From Mucilaginibacter ginkgonis (GTDB lineage Bacteria > Bacteroidota > Bacteroidia > Sphingobacteriales > Sphingobacteriaceae), in assembly GCF_009754905.2 (NCBI RefSeq), contig NZ_CP066775.1:806001-870000 (forward strand): DNA of 64,000 nt. The letters run 5' to 3'. The translations under genes were made by a program, and so were the position numbers. Position 1 is the first letter of the stretch, and every line of letters starts with the position of its first letter. Positions 42,086 to 53,077 of this stretch are shown one piece after another. The notes under the pieces were generated by a model. The model ran no database searches and was not told the origin of the DNA. It saw only the letters and a program-made list of their open reading frames with translations.

Positions 42086-44491
42086 ATGAAGAAATTTTCC
42101 GCCTGTTTAATAGCGTTTGCTTTTGCGTTTAACGCATCGGCTCAAAAAGTTAATATCTACCATAACGGTTGGATAGATTTTAATAAGAACGGTAAAAAAG
42201 ATGTCTTCGAAGATCCGGCGCAGCCAATCGAGAAGCGGGTGACCGACCTGCTGTCGCAAATGACAGTAGAAGAGAAAACCTGCCAGATGGCTACGCTTTA
42301 TGGTTACAAGCGCGTTTTGAAAGATGAGATGCCGGTGCCTAACTGGAAGAACGAGATCTGGAAAGACGGCATCGCCAATATTGATGAAGAATTAAACAGC
42401 CTTACTTCTTACACAGATAACGCCCAGTCGCAGTATTCATTTCCTTACAGCAAACACGCCGAAGCAATAAACACCATCCAGCATTGGTTTGTTGAGGAAA
42501 CGCGCATAGGCATACCTGTTGATTTTACTAACGAGGGCATCCACGGCCTAAACCACGATAGGGCAACTTCGCTGCCTGCGCCCATTGGCATAGGGAGCAC
42601 CTGGGATAAAGAACTGGTGCGCAAGGCAGGGCAAATTGTGGGGCGCGAGGCAAAGGCATTGGGCTATACAAACGTTTACGCGCCGATACTGGATCCAGCC
42701 CGCGATCAGCGCTGGGGCAGGGTAGTGGAATGTTATGGCGAAGACCCATTTCATATTGCCGAGATGGGTAAGCAAATGTCCTTAGGCATACAGGAAGAGG
42801 GTGTGGCGTCCACTCTCAAACATTTTGCGGTTTATAGCGTGCCTAAAGGTGGCCGCGACGGCAACGCACGTACTGATCCGCATGTTGCACCCCGCGAGAT
42901 GTATCAGATCTATTTGTATCCTTTTAGGCGGGTTATACAGGAAGCGCATCCGCTTGGCGTAATGAGCAGTTACAACGACTGGGACGGCGTACCTGTAACG
43001 GGCAGCTATTACTTTCTGACGGAGTTGCTTCGCCAGAAATTTGGCTTTACAGGTTATGTGGTGTCTGACAGTGAGGCGGTCGAATACCTGTTTAGCAAGC
43101 ACCGCGTGGCCGAAGATTATAAAGAAGCGGTGCGACAGTCGGTAGAAGCCGGCTTAAATGTGCGCACCAATTTTACCATGCCGCAAACTTTTATTTTGCC
43201 GCTCCGCGAATTGATCAAAGAGGGTAAAATATCAGAGAAGACGATTGATCAGCGTGTGGGCGATGTGCTGCGCGTTAAATTTAAATTGGGGTTATTCGAT
43301 CACCCATATGTGACGGACACCAGGTCGGCTGATAACGTAGTCCATACGGCACAGTCGGCGGCGATAGGCTTGCAGATGAACATGGAAAGCATGGTATTGT
43401 TAAAAAATGACAATAACACCCTACCACTTAGTAAAGCCAAACTGAAAAACATTTTGGTAACAGGTCCGCTGGCTACGGAGGCCAATTATGCCATCAGCCG
43501 GTACGGGCCATCGCACAATCCGGTAACCACTGTATTGGATGGTATCAAAAATTACGTAGGTGCCGGCACTACAGTGAATTACGCAAAAGGCTGCGACATC
43601 ATTGACGCTACCTGGCCAGAGAGTGAGATCATCGAGACACCCTTAGCATCGCAGGAACAAGCTGATATCAATGAGGCCGTCGAAAAAGCTAAACAGGCTG
43701 ATATAGTTATCGCTGTTGTAGGCGAAGATGCCAAACGGGTGGGTGAAAGCCTGTCTCGCACGGGATTAAATCTTCCCGGTCGCCAGCTAAAATTGGTCCA
43801 GGCGCTTCAGGCAACTGGCAAGCCCGTGGTTATGGTATTGATAAACGGGCAGCCGCTTACCATTAACTGGGAAAACCGCTTTGTGCCTGCCATATTAGAA
43901 GCGTGGTTCCCCGGCCCGGAAAGCGGGCAGGTGATCGCCGCGACATTGTTTGGCGACAATAACCCTGGCGGAAAGTTGCCTATCACATTCCCAAAAACTG
44001 TTGGGCAGATAGAATATAACTTTCCGTTTAAACCTGCTTCACAAGCAGGGCAGCCCACGTCGGGACCGAATGGTTATGGTAAAACCAGTGTGAATGGCGC
44101 GTTGTACCCCTTTGGTTATGGTTTGAGTTACACAAGCTTCGCTTACAGCGATCTGAAATTATCAGCAGATAAAATACACCAGCAGGCAGGGATAACCGCA
44201 AGCTTTAAGGTCACGAACTCCGGAAAGGTAAAAGGCGAAGAAGTAGTGCAATTATATTTGAAAGACCTGGTAAGCAGCGCGACCACTTATGAATATGACC
44301 TGCGCGGATTTGAACGTATAAGCCTGCAGCCCGGCGAAACCAAAACCATTACCATAACGCTAAAACCTGATGATATGGCCTTGTTAGACAGAAATATGAA
44401 CTGGACTGTAGAACTCGGAACCTTTGAGGTAATGGTGGGTAGCTCGTCAGAAGATATACGGCTTCGCAAGCAATTCGATGTAATCCCTTAA
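42086..44491 (+). CDS. Glycoside hydrolase family 3 (beta-glucosidase/xylosidase type)
   Basis: This 801-residue secreted or periplasmic enzyme has a signal peptide (MKKFSACLIAFAFAFNASAQ). An N-terminal GH3 TIM-barrel domain covers about 45-400, with the KHF motif near 245 and the nucleophile D328 in GYVVSDSEAVEYLF. The C-terminal GH3 domain covers about 430-650 (LVTGPLATEANYAISRYG, GEDAKRVGESLSRTG). A fibronectin type III-like domain follows (about 710-795). Length fits Bacteroidota GH3 enzymes. It hydrolyses terminal beta-linked glucose, xylose or similar units; the exact substrate cannot be told. No SusC/SusD pair is next to it. Confidence 0.9.
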   Translation: MKKFSACLIAFAFAFNASAQKVNIYHNGWIDFNKNGKKDVFEDPAQPIEKRVTDLLSQMTVEEKTCQMATLYGYKRVLKDEMPVPNWKNEIWKDGIANIDEELNSLTSYTDNAQSQYSFPYSKHAEAINTIQHWFVEETRIGIPVDFTNEGIHGLNHDRATSLPAPIGIGSTWDKELVRKAGQIVGREAKALGYTNVYAPILDPARDQRWGRVVECYGEDPFHIAEMGKQMSLGIQEEGVASTLKHFAVYSVPKGGRDGNARTDPHVAPREMYQIYLYPFRRVIQEAHPLGVMSSYNDWDGVPVTGSYYFLTELLRQKFGFTGYVVSDSEAVEYLFSKHRVAEDYKEAVRQSVEAGLNVRTNFTMPQTFILPLRELIKEGKISEKTIDQRVGDVLRVKFKLGLFDHPYVTDTRSADNVVHTAQSAAIGLQMNMESMVLLKNDNNTLPLSKAKLKNILVTGPLATEANYAISRYGPSHNPVTTVLDGIKNYVGAGTTVNYAKGCDIIDATWPESEIIETPLASQEQADINEAVEKAKQADIVIAVVGEDAKRVGESLSRTGLNLPGRQLKLVQALQATGKPVVMVLINGQPLTINWENRFVPAILEAWFPGPESGQVIAATLFGDNNPGGKLPITFPKTVGQIEYNFPFKPASQAGQPTSGPNGYGKTSVNGALYPFGYGLSYTSFAYSDLKLSADKIHQQAGITASFKVTNSGKVKGEEVVQLYLKDLVSSATTYEYDLRGFERISLQPGETKTITITLKPDDMALLDRNMNWTVELGTFEVMVGSSSEDIRLRKQFDVIP

Positions 44492-44605
44492 GTCAGAGCG
44501 GCGTAACAAGGTGTAAATCTCATAGAAAATTCATCTGCATGTAACGTCGCCGCCGTATATTAGTGGTTTGATTAGACCCCTGATACTAATTAACTATCTG
44601 ACGAC

Positions 44606-47600
44606 GTGAGATTTTTGCTGCGGTGTATTGCCTTGTTTTTACTGCTCCTGAAAGTGTGCGCTAGTACGCATGCGCAAGGCACCAGCAATAAAGGCACAGA
44701 GTTTTACACCGCTTACATGGATCATAACAATGGCTCCGGCACATCCGGTACGCAAAGTAGTATGAACCTGTACATTACGTCGGACGTGTCTACAACCGGC
44801 GTGGTTGAACTTGCGGACGGCTCGTCTCCTCAACCCTTTACTGTTACTGCCAATCAGGTAACCACGGTACTTGTACCATACAGCGCTTTTTTAGGAAATC
44901 TATCTGGTAAGGCCCCTTCTTCAAAGGGTATTCATATTACTGCCCAGCGTCCGGTTGCTGTTTACGCTCATATTTTTGCCAATAGTGTATCTGGTGCTAC
45001 ATTGCTTTTACCCGTAAACACCCTTGGTAAAGATTATACTTCAATAAATTATACTCAAAAATCTAATGCCGCTTTAAATAATCCTGCTTATAACTCTTTT
45101 ATAATTGTTGCAACAGATGATAATACTTCTGTTCAGGTAACACCTTCGGCAACATTAATCAGTGGCGAAGTAGCGGGGCAAAGTTTTACGTTGGCCTTAA
45201 ATAAAGGCGAGGTATTTCAAGGACTTTCGGCCGACGGTACAGATTTAACCGGCACCCACATCAAGTCGGTAAGTGCCAATGGGGTTGCATGTAAAAAGAT
45301 CGCAGTTTTCTCCGGCAGCAGCAGAATATACATAGGCAATTGTACAGCAAAAACGTCTGATAATCTTTTTCAACAAGTATATCCAACCTCATCGTGGGGG
45401 AAAAACTATATATCAGCGCCTTTATCATCTCGTAATTTTGATGTTTTTCGTGTTGTACTGAGTGATCCGGCGACGGTGTTAAAAATCAATGGCAACTTAA
45501 TTCCCGCAACGTCATTTACGTCAGCAGGCTATTATGAATTTACATCCAAAACGCCCAACGTTTTCACAGCTGACAAACCTATACAGGTAGTCCAATACGC
45601 AGTAACGCAGGGGACTTCTCTTACCTGTGCTACTATCAGCGATATCGGGGACCCGGAAATGATCTATCTTAACCCTATTGAACAGGGTTTAGACCATGTT
45701 ACCCTCTACTCTTGCCCACGTTATAGTATCACTGCGAGTTATATAAATGTTATCATTCCGTCTACTGCCGCAAGCACGTTTAAGGTTGATGGTGCTGCCT
45801 ACACAAATTTTATCAATTTAGCGAACAGTACCTATGCTTACGCGCAAATCAAAGTTGCAAATGGCACGCACAACATAACGGCCGGCGCAAATTTCAATGC
45901 TATTGCTTACGGCTTTGGTAGTGTAGAGTCATATGGTTATTCTGCCGGTACAGACCTTAAGAATTTGGCAGAACAGATCACTGTTACAGATAGTACCACC
46001 AAACAAGTTTTGACCTCGACAGCTTGTTCAGACCAACGTTACAAATTGCAGTTGACACTGCCTTACAAGACCAGCCAGATCAAATGGGATTTTAAAGACA
46101 GCACTGCCGCTGTGTATCAAAATAATCCGGTTAGTAAAGACACGGTAATTAATGACAACCCGGCTTACATTTATTCTTATACGGGTGCCGTAAACTTTAA
46201 AAAGGGGAGCCACGCCGTTGTGGCCACAGTATTTAAACCCGGCGCGGATGATTGCGGCAGCAACGTAGACATAGAGTTTGATTTTAATGTCGTCGACCCG
46301 CCACCGATCAGCTTTGCTATAAACAATTTCTGTCTAGGGCAGGGCACCGCGTTTACATATAGCAGCGTAGTGGATAGCACCGTAACTAATACGTATGATT
46401 GGGACTTCGGCGACGGTAGCCTACATGGTACCGAGCAAAACCCAGTGCATACCTATGCCACATCCGGTGATTATAAGGTCGTACTTTCCGTAACCAGTTC
46501 CACCGGCTGTAGTAATGTTTCAGCGCCGCAGGCCGTTCACATCAGTAAAAAACCTAAAGCGGATTTCAGCTACTCTTCGCCTGATTGTAACAATGTGAGC
46601 ATCGCTTTCAAAGACGCTTCTGTTGATCCCGAAGGCAATAAGATCATTTCATGGAACTGGAACTTTGGCGATGGTTCTACTTCAACTGATCAAAATCCAG
46701 TACACACATACGCTAAAGACAGTACCTATTTGGTAAAACTGGTTGTAGCTAATGACAAGGCTTGCCAGGGCGATACTACCACCAAAAACCTGGTCATCCA
46801 TCCAACGCCTGTGGCAGACTTTACCGCGCCCGACATTTGCCTAAATGACGGTAAAGAGCAGTTTACCAATACCAGCGATTTCAAAGGCGACCCGCAAACA
46901 GGCTTTGCTTATCAATGGACCTTTGGCGACAAGTTCGCGACGGCGGCTAATAATGCATCGACCGCGAAAGACCCACAGCATGCTTACACTAAAGCAGGCA
47001 CTTATACAGTCACACTTGTTATCACTTCGCCGTTTGGATGTATTTCTTCTGTGGCCACAAAGGACATCATTGTGAATGCATCGACGCCTACAGCAGCGTT
47101 CGCGGTTAATAATTCGACGATGTTGTGCACGGCAAATCCGGTGATTTTTCAGGACAAGTCCACCAAATCAACCGACGACGTTATTACCAAAGTGGTATGG
47201 CATTGGGGCGATAGTTCGGCAGACAGTGTTTTTCCGAAAGACAGTATCCATACCAACGGCCAGTATCGGCACCTTTACACGTTTGCGGCAACTACCCCTA
47301 CGGCAAAAACTTATACCGTTACACTTGACGAGTACACCGGGCTCACCTGTATAAGCACAACAACGCAAACGATAACCGTAAACGCCAATCCGGTGATCAC
47401 ATTAACACCGCCTGTAAGCGTGTGCCAGGAAGCATCACCCGTAATAATTCCCGCGGATCAGCATGGATTTATTGGCAATGGTGTTTTCTCAGGCGATGGC
47501 ATATCGGCCGGCGGCATATTCAGTCCGTACAAAGCCGGGCCGGGCAAGCACACGATAAACTATGTATTTACAACCAATACTTCTGAATGTACTTACTCGC

Positions 47601-48127
47601 AAACGTTTGATATAGTTGTTAATGCAACACCGGTGTTAACTATGCCTGCAGATTTTAAATTGCTTGAAGGGGATACGACCACATTAAAACCTACTGCTGT
47701 TGGTGACAGCCTTACATACCAGTGGACGCCATCCGCCGGCCTGGACCATGACAATGTCCTGAGCCCTCTGGCGAGCCCTACTAACGATACGCGCTATACA
47801 TTGACGGCGACATCGGCAAAAGGTTGTTCGGTATCGGCAAGCGTGTTTATCACTGTATTGAAAGTGCCCAAGGTATCGAACACATTTACACCAAATGGCG
47901 ACGGCGTTAATGACACCTGGCACATAGACCAACTTGACCGATACGTAAATTCTACGGTAGAGGTGTTTAGCCGCAATGGCGAAAAGGTATTTTCTTCTTT
48001 AGGTTACAGCGTTCCGTGGGATGGTAAATACAACGGGCAAGACCTTCCTGCCGGCGTATACTATTACATCATCAATCCAAAAAGCGGCCGCAAAACCATG
48101 TCGGGCTGGGTAACCGTCGTCCGGTAG
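44606..48127 (+). CDS. Very large secreted PKD-repeat protein with T9SS type B sorting domain
   Basis: This 1,173-residue protein starts at GTG (signal peptide to about residue 24, ending THAQ). Residues about 28-450 resemble an IgGFc-binding-like N-terminal domain (GTEFYTAYMDHN, VTANQVTTVLVP, ATLLLPVNTLG). Four or so PKD domains follow (YDWDFGDGSLHGTEQNPVHT, WNWNFGDGSTSTDQNPVHTY and others). The C-terminal 85 residues are a CHU_C gliding-type sorting domain (TFTPNGDGVNDTW, VPWDGKYNGQDLPAGVYYY). It is probably exported by the type IX system and held on the cell surface, perhaps as an adhesin. A close paralogue follows directly. Confidence 0.9.
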   Translation: MRFLLRCIALFLLLLKVCASTHAQGTSNKGTEFYTAYMDHNNGSGTSGTQSSMNLYITSDVSTTGVVELADGSSPQPFTVTANQVTTVLVPYSAFLGNLSGKAPSSKGIHITAQRPVAVYAHIFANSVSGATLLLPVNTLGKDYTSINYTQKSNAALNNPAYNSFIIVATDDNTSVQVTPSATLISGEVAGQSFTLALNKGEVFQGLSADGTDLTGTHIKSVSANGVACKKIAVFSGSSRIYIGNCTAKTSDNLFQQVYPTSSWGKNYISAPLSSRNFDVFRVVLSDPATVLKINGNLIPATSFTSAGYYEFTSKTPNVFTADKPIQVVQYAVTQGTSLTCATISDIGDPEMIYLNPIEQGLDHVTLYSCPRYSITASYINVIIPSTAASTFKVDGAAYTNFINLANSTYAYAQIKVANGTHNITAGANFNAIAYGFGSVESYGYSAGTDLKNLAEQITVTDSTTKQVLTSTACSDQRYKLQLTLPYKTSQIKWDFKDSTAAVYQNNPVSKDTVINDNPAYIYSYTGAVNFKKGSHAVVATVFKPGADDCGSNVDIEFDFNVVDPPPISFAINNFCLGQGTAFTYSSVVDSTVTNTYDWDFGDGSLHGTEQNPVHTYATSGDYKVVLSVTSSTGCSNVSAPQAVHISKKPKADFSYSSPDCNNVSIAFKDASVDPEGNKIISWNWNFGDGSTSTDQNPVHTYAKDSTYLVKLVVANDKACQGDTTTKNLVIHPTPVADFTAPDICLNDGKEQFTNTSDFKGDPQTGFAYQWTFGDKFATAANNASTAKDPQHAYTKAGTYTVTLVITSPFGCISSVATKDIIVNASTPTAAFAVNNSTMLCTANPVIFQDKSTKSTDDVITKVVWHWGDSSADSVFPKDSIHTNGQYRHLYTFAATTPTAKTYTVTLDEYTGLTCISTTTQTITVNANPVITLTPPVSVCQEASPVIIPADQHGFIGNGVFSGDGISAGGIFSPYKAGPGKHTINYVFTTNTSECTYSQTFDIVVNATPVLTMPADFKLLEGDTTTLKPTAVGDSLTYQWTPSAGLDHDNVLSPLASPTNDTRYTLTATSAKGCSVSASVFITVLKVPKVSNTFTPNGDGVNDTWHIDQLDRYVNSTVEVFSRNGEKVFSSLGYSVPWDGKYNGQDLPAGVYYYIINPKSGRKTMSGWVTVVR

Positions 48128-48253
48128 AAACTTAAATAACAGTTAATTCTTATCGCAAAAGTTAAAGCAGGGCGATAAAACGCAAAAAGCAAACTAAAAT
48201 CGCAACCGATTATCACAAGCGTCCGTATAAAAGCGCAACACGGCTTTTTTGTG

Positions 48254-51200
48254 ATGATGTTTATAGATGGAGTGCGATTTATTTTAAGGTATGCCTGCCT
48301 GCTATTTTTAGTTTGGCTGCTAACTGCTTATAAAGCTAATGCTCAAACGTCGACAAACATGGGCAAGGAGTTTTATACAGCCTATGCTGAACACATCTAT
48401 CCGGCCGGTCCGGTAGGGAGTAATATTACCAATACCAGTTCTATGTTTCTGTATGTCACCTCAGACAGAAACGCGTCGGTAAAGGTGGAGGTGATGGACG
48501 GGTCATTCAATCAGCAATTTACAGTTACGGCAAACCAGGTAACTACCATCCAAGTGATCCCTTCAGCAAGTTTAAAAGGCTTGTCAAAAGTTGCTGCAAA
48601 AAAGGCTGTGCATATTACATCGACAGAAAATGTCAGCGTGTTTGCCCAGATCTACGGCGCAACTACGGTAGGTGTTTCGGGGGCAACAATGCTGTTGCCG
48701 GTAAATGTGTTAGGTACCGAGTACCGTTCTGTAAATTTTACGCAAACATCAAATGCTGCCGCATTCAGCGAAGGTAAAGCTTACAATTTTTTAAACGTTG
48801 TTGCTACGGAAGACAATACAACTATAGAGATCACACCTAAAGCTAACGTTTATAATGATGGGCTGCTAACTGTTCGTCCGGCAGGCACACCCTTCACTAT
48901 TACATTAAATAAGGGCGATGTTTATCAGGGGTTATCTGACGACGATCTTACAGGCAGCCGCGTGAGGTCTGTAGGTGCGAACAGCGCTATTTGTAACCAA
49001 ATAGCCGTGTTTAGCGGCAGCAGTAAAACAGCCATTTATGGCCGGGTGTCAAATTGTACGATTTTCAGCACGTCAGACAATTTATTTCAGCAGGCTTATC
49101 CGGTAACCTCATGGGGGACTCAATTCGCCACCGTGCCGCTGGCAGGCCGCGAAACGCAGAAAGATATATACAGGGTTATCGTCTCAGACCCTGCAACAAC
49201 AATAACAGGTGTGCCGGCTTTTAACGCTGCCGACCTTGAAACTAAAGGTTATATTGAATTTGTGTCTGACCAGCCTATGGTAATCAACGCGGACAAACCT
49301 GTGCAGGTTGCACAGTACGCCATATCGCAGTTTGCGGCATCGTGCAGTAACACTAACGGAGATACCGGCGACCCGGAGATGATCTACCTTAACCCGGTTG
49401 AGCAAGGTGTAACCTCATCTTCATTTTACGCTGCCGGTAAATGGGCTGTTGCCAACAGCTTTTTAAACGTAACCATCCCGACCGATGCGGTTGCGTCATT
49501 TAAACTCGACGGTGTGCGTCCCGCAAGCGTTACTTTCGCACCAATCCCGGGCAACAGTTCATTTTCCTACGCGCAAATACGCGTTAGCAATGGTCCGCAG
49601 GTTACGCAAAACCCATCTGCCACCCTAGGCGTACACAGTATCTCTGCTGACAAACCATTCAACGCTACAGTGTATGGCTTTGGCAATTTCGAGTCGTATG
49701 GTTACTCGGCAGGTGCAAGTTTTAAGAAATTAAATGAAGCATTAAGTCTGAGAGATCCTGCTACAAATGCGACGGCTCAATCAACCATTTGCTCCGGTAA
49801 AGGTTATACGCCGCAGTTAACGCTGCCGTTTCAAGTGGCACAGATCACCTGGAAGTTTGACGATGGCACCAATTATGTTCAGAACAACCCAACGGCTACA
49901 TCGACGCGCAATTACAACCAAACTGTTTACACCTATAGCTATTTTAATTCAACTCAGAATACTAACCTTATTCATCTTACGGCAGGCAGCCATAAGATCA
50001 TCGCCACTGTTGCAAATGCTTCGGTTGGTTGCGGGACAGACGACAATGAACTTTCTGTGACTGTTACAGATGCCCCGGTTCCGTTATTCGCGACTACAAG
50101 CGCGTGTATCGGCCAGGCAATTACATTTACACCAGGTACGCCTACAAATAATAATAATGTCGCGTCAGTGCTGTGGAATTTTGGCGATAACTCTACTGCC
50201 ACAACATTTAATGTAAACCATATATACACAGCAGCAGGAAGCTATAATGCAACACTAACGATCAATTATACCAGCGGGTGCAGCGCCACCTCGGCTGTGC
50301 AAATTGTAAGGATCATAGACAAACCGGTAGCTGCATTTAACTATTCATCACCAGATTGCGCCGCGACGGCAATCAGTTTTAAAGATAATTCAACCGCAAC
50401 AGGGAGCGCGGTAAGCACTTGGGCGTGGGACTTTGGCGACAATACTGCATCCACATCGCAAAACCCGACACACACTTACCCTTCGGCCGGCAATTACAAG
50501 GTTTCATTAACGGTCACTAACAATAATGGTTGCGCAGGTGATGTGATCACACAAATTATTGTGGTGAACCCGGTACCGACAATCATCATTAATCAACCTG
50601 CAAGTGTTTGCGTTAATGCATCACCAATAACAATCACGGCAAACAAAAACGGCGCAACGGGCACAGAAATTTTCACAGGTGATGGTATTACGCCGGAAGG
50701 ATTATTTGACCCGGCTATAGCGGGCATTGGTACGCATGCAATCAGCTATAACTTTACATCTGCCCAAACCGCTTGTACATTTTCGCAATCGTTTAGCGTA
50801 AGCGTTACACCTGCGCCTGATGCTCCAGCCGTGAAGTACAACGGCACTTGTGCCGACGGGACAACGACTTTTAATGTAACCAATGCCGCAGGTGACGCAA
50901 GTATTTATAACTGGGATTTCGGCGATGGAAACGTCGTTAACGGAGGTGCTACCATGAACCATCAATTTGCTGCGCCCGGCGACTATAAAGTACTTGTATC
51001 ACTTGTAACTAATAATTGCGGCAACGTATCTGCGCCTGTTGCGGTGCACATCAACAAAAAGCCCGTAGCAAATTTTACCTACGTACAAACTACTTGCAGC
51101 GGCGAAAGCGTAGCTTTCAAAGACGCGTCAAATGATCCGGAAAATGCAGCGATAACCTCTTGGCTGTGGAGTTTTGGCGACGGTACTACATCAACACAAC

Positions 51201-52051
51201 AAAATCCGCTGCACAGCTTTGCTGCCCCCGGCACTTACAGTGTTACGTTACGGGTGGCTAATAGCAATGGCTGTCAAAGTGTGACAACTACTCAAGCCGT
51301 AATCATCACGCCGCCGCCAATTATTAGTATAGCTCAACCCGCACCGCAATGCGAAGGCGATGCCACAATGAAGGTTCTCGCAACGGTAACGGGTGCCACC
51401 GGCAAAGGTGTTTTTATGGGAGACGGTATAAGCAAAGCCGGTGATTTCAATGCGCACAATGCCGGCCCGGGTATTCACGTCATGACGTACACTTTTACTA
51501 CAACTGCCGGATGCACCTACACAAGGAATTTTAATATAATAGTATACCCGGAGCCTATAATTACTATTGGAAATGATGTTACGCTACTGGAAGGCGACTC
51601 GACATTCCTGCAAGCTACCGCAAATGGCGACGGGTTGAAGTACAAGTGGTACCCTGCTTCAGGGTTAAGCCGCGATGATGTTTTAAATCCCGTAGCAACG
51701 CCGTTAAACGATACAAAATACACGTTGACCGTTACATCGGCATCTGGCTGTACAAATTTTGCTAATATTAGCGTAAGGGTTTTAAACAGCACTAAAATTG
51801 TAAACGCTTTTTCGCCCAACGGCGACGGTATCAATGATCTTTGGAATATTGCTTTGTTAAGCAACTATCCGCAGGCACTTGTAAATATTTATACGCGCAA
51901 TGGCGAAAAAGTTTTCTCGTCTGTAGGTTATAGCGTACCTTGGGATGGAAAATACAATGGGTCCGACTTACCGGCGGGTGTTTATTATTATATTGTGAAT
52001 TTAAAGAACGGAAAAAAGCCCATAGCCGGGAACGTGACCATTGTTAGATAG
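48254..52051 (+). CDS. Paralogous secreted PKD-repeat protein with T9SS type B sorting domain
   Basis: This protein of about 1,265 residues has a signal peptide (near residues 10-32, ending ANAQ). An in-frame GTG lies one codon upstream and an ATG one codon downstream, so the exact start is open. The layout equals that of the upstream gene: IgGFc-like N terminus (GKEFYTAYAEH, MLLPVNVLGTEYRSVNF), PKD domains (WAWDFGDNTASTSQNPTHTY, WLWSFGDGTTSTQQ) and a CHU_C sorting domain (FSPNGDGINDLWNI). The N-terminal and sorting domains look more alike than the middle. It is followed immediately by a PorP/SprF protein, its likely outer-membrane partner. Confidence 0.9.
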   Translation: MMFIDGVRFILRYACLLFLVWLLTAYKANAQTSTNMGKEFYTAYAEHIYPAGPVGSNITNTSSMFLYVTSDRNASVKVEVMDGSFNQQFTVTANQVTTIQVIPSASLKGLSKVAAKKAVHITSTENVSVFAQIYGATTVGVSGATMLLPVNVLGTEYRSVNFTQTSNAAAFSEGKAYNFLNVVATEDNTTIEITPKANVYNDGLLTVRPAGTPFTITLNKGDVYQGLSDDDLTGSRVRSVGANSAICNQIAVFSGSSKTAIYGRVSNCTIFSTSDNLFQQAYPVTSWGTQFATVPLAGRETQKDIYRVIVSDPATTITGVPAFNAADLETKGYIEFVSDQPMVINADKPVQVAQYAISQFAASCSNTNGDTGDPEMIYLNPVEQGVTSSSFYAAGKWAVANSFLNVTIPTDAVASFKLDGVRPASVTFAPIPGNSSFSYAQIRVSNGPQVTQNPSATLGVHSISADKPFNATVYGFGNFESYGYSAGASFKKLNEALSLRDPATNATAQSTICSGKGYTPQLTLPFQVAQITWKFDDGTNYVQNNPTATSTRNYNQTVYTYSYFNSTQNTNLIHLTAGSHKIIATVANASVGCGTDDNELSVTVTDAPVPLFATTSACIGQAITFTPGTPTNNNNVASVLWNFGDNSTATTFNVNHIYTAAGSYNATLTINYTSGCSATSAVQIVRIIDKPVAAFNYSSPDCAATAISFKDNSTATGSAVSTWAWDFGDNTASTSQNPTHTYPSAGNYKVSLTVTNNNGCAGDVITQIIVVNPVPTIIINQPASVCVNASPITITANKNGATGTEIFTGDGITPEGLFDPAIAGIGTHAISYNFTSAQTACTFSQSFSVSVTPAPDAPAVKYNGTCADGTTTFNVTNAAGDASIYNWDFGDGNVVNGGATMNHQFAAPGDYKVLVSLVTNNCGNVSAPVAVHINKKPVANFTYVQTTCSGESVAFKDASNDPENAAITSWLWSFGDGTTSTQQNPLHSFAAPGTYSVTLRVANSNGCQSVTTTQAVIITPPPIISIAQPAPQCEGDATMKVLATVTGATGKGVFMGDGISKAGDFNAHNAGPGIHVMTYTFTTTAGCTYTRNFNIIVYPEPIITIGNDVTLLEGDSTFLQATANGDGLKYKWYPASGLSRDDVLNPVATPLNDTKYTLTVTSASGCTNFANISVRVLNSTKIVNAFSPNGDGINDLWNIALLSNYPQALVNIYTRNGEKVFSSVGYSVPWDGKYNGSDLPAGVYYYIVNLKNGKKPIAGNVTIVR

Positions 52052-53068
52052 ATGAAGAGAGCGCTATTTTTACTTTTTTTTCTTATTGCTACCCTAAGTT
52101 ATGTTGAGGCCCAGCAAAGGCCTCAATATACGCAGTACGTATTCAACAATATGCTGCTTAATCCGGCGGTATCGGGCATTGAAAACTACACCGACGTAAA
52201 ATTAGGCTACCGCAGCCAATGGACAGGCCTTAGCGGCGCACCTGTTACTTCTTATTTTACCGTTAACGCCCCAATAGGTGCCGACTTTGTAAACGGAGAC
52301 GCAACCGCGTCTGCAGCGGGCGGCGGTGTTAACCCCTTAAGCCGTTTATACACACAATATTATGAAGCCGCACAGCCGCATCACGGTATTGGCTTTATGG
52401 TAGTGAACGATAAGACAGGCCCTTTAACGCAAACCAATATCGATGCTACTTACGCTTACCATTTGGGTTTAAGCCCAACCTGGAACATGTCTGTAGGTGT
52501 ATCGGCTGGTGTTAATCATGTGATCTTAAATACATCTGAGATAACGCTTGAAACACCTTTCGACCCGGCTATCGCGAATGGCAACATCAGCCAGTGGAAG
52601 CCCGATGTTGGTGCCGGCATTTGGGCGTATACATCAAACTTTTATGTTGGCGCATCGGTGCAGCAACTGATCAAACAAAACCTGTACTTCAGCACCAATA
52701 AAACGTATAACCAAAGCCAAACGGTTCCGCATTTCTTTTTTACAGCCGGCACAAAGCTGTTTTTATCTGATGATGTAACCTTTTTGCCGTCGGTTATGGT
52801 AAAGGTGATCAATCCGGTACCAGTTTCTTTTGATATTACAGGCAAAGTTGCCTTCCGCGATAAGTTTTGGGTAGGCGGTGCTTACCGCCATAACGATTCA
52901 TTCTCAGGCCTGGTTGGTTTTAATATCAACTCACTCATCAACGTGGGCTATTCTTATGATGTAACCACCTCAAACCTTAACACGGTAAGCAACGGTTCGC
53001 ACGAGATCGTTTTAGGCATTTTGCTGAATAACCGCTACAAAGTTACCTGCCCGCAGCGGTCGTTTTAA
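52052..53068 (+). CDS. PorP/SprF-family type IX secretion outer-membrane protein
   Basis: This 338-residue protein has a signal peptide (MKRALFLLFFLIATLSYVEA) and the family opening RPQYTQYVFNNMLLNPAVSG. A beta-barrel pattern runs to the end. PorP/SprF proteins assist secretion or surface attachment of CHU_C-domain proteins and are commonly encoded right behind them, as here: the ATG follows the stop of the 1,266-codon gene with no gap. Confidence 0.92.
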   Translation: MKRALFLLFFLIATLSYVEAQQRPQYTQYVFNNMLLNPAVSGIENYTDVKLGYRSQWTGLSGAPVTSYFTVNAPIGADFVNGDATASAAGGGVNPLSRLYTQYYEAAQPHHGIGFMVVNDKTGPLTQTNIDATYAYHLGLSPTWNMSVGVSAGVNHVILNTSEITLETPFDPAIANGNISQWKPDVGAGIWAYTSNFYVGASVQQLIKQNLYFSTNKTYNQSQTVPHFFFTAGTKLFLSDDVTFLPSVMVKVINPVPVSFDITGKVAFRDKFWVGGAYRHNDSFSGLVGFNINSLINVGYSYDVTTSNLNTVSNGSHEIVLGILLNNRYKVTCPQRSF

Positions 53069-53077
53069 GTTAACAGC

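Noticed and set aside
42528..44469. Several minus-strand frames of 60-106 codons opposite the GH3 gene
   Set aside because: Shadows of a confidently assigned gene, with no domain of their own.
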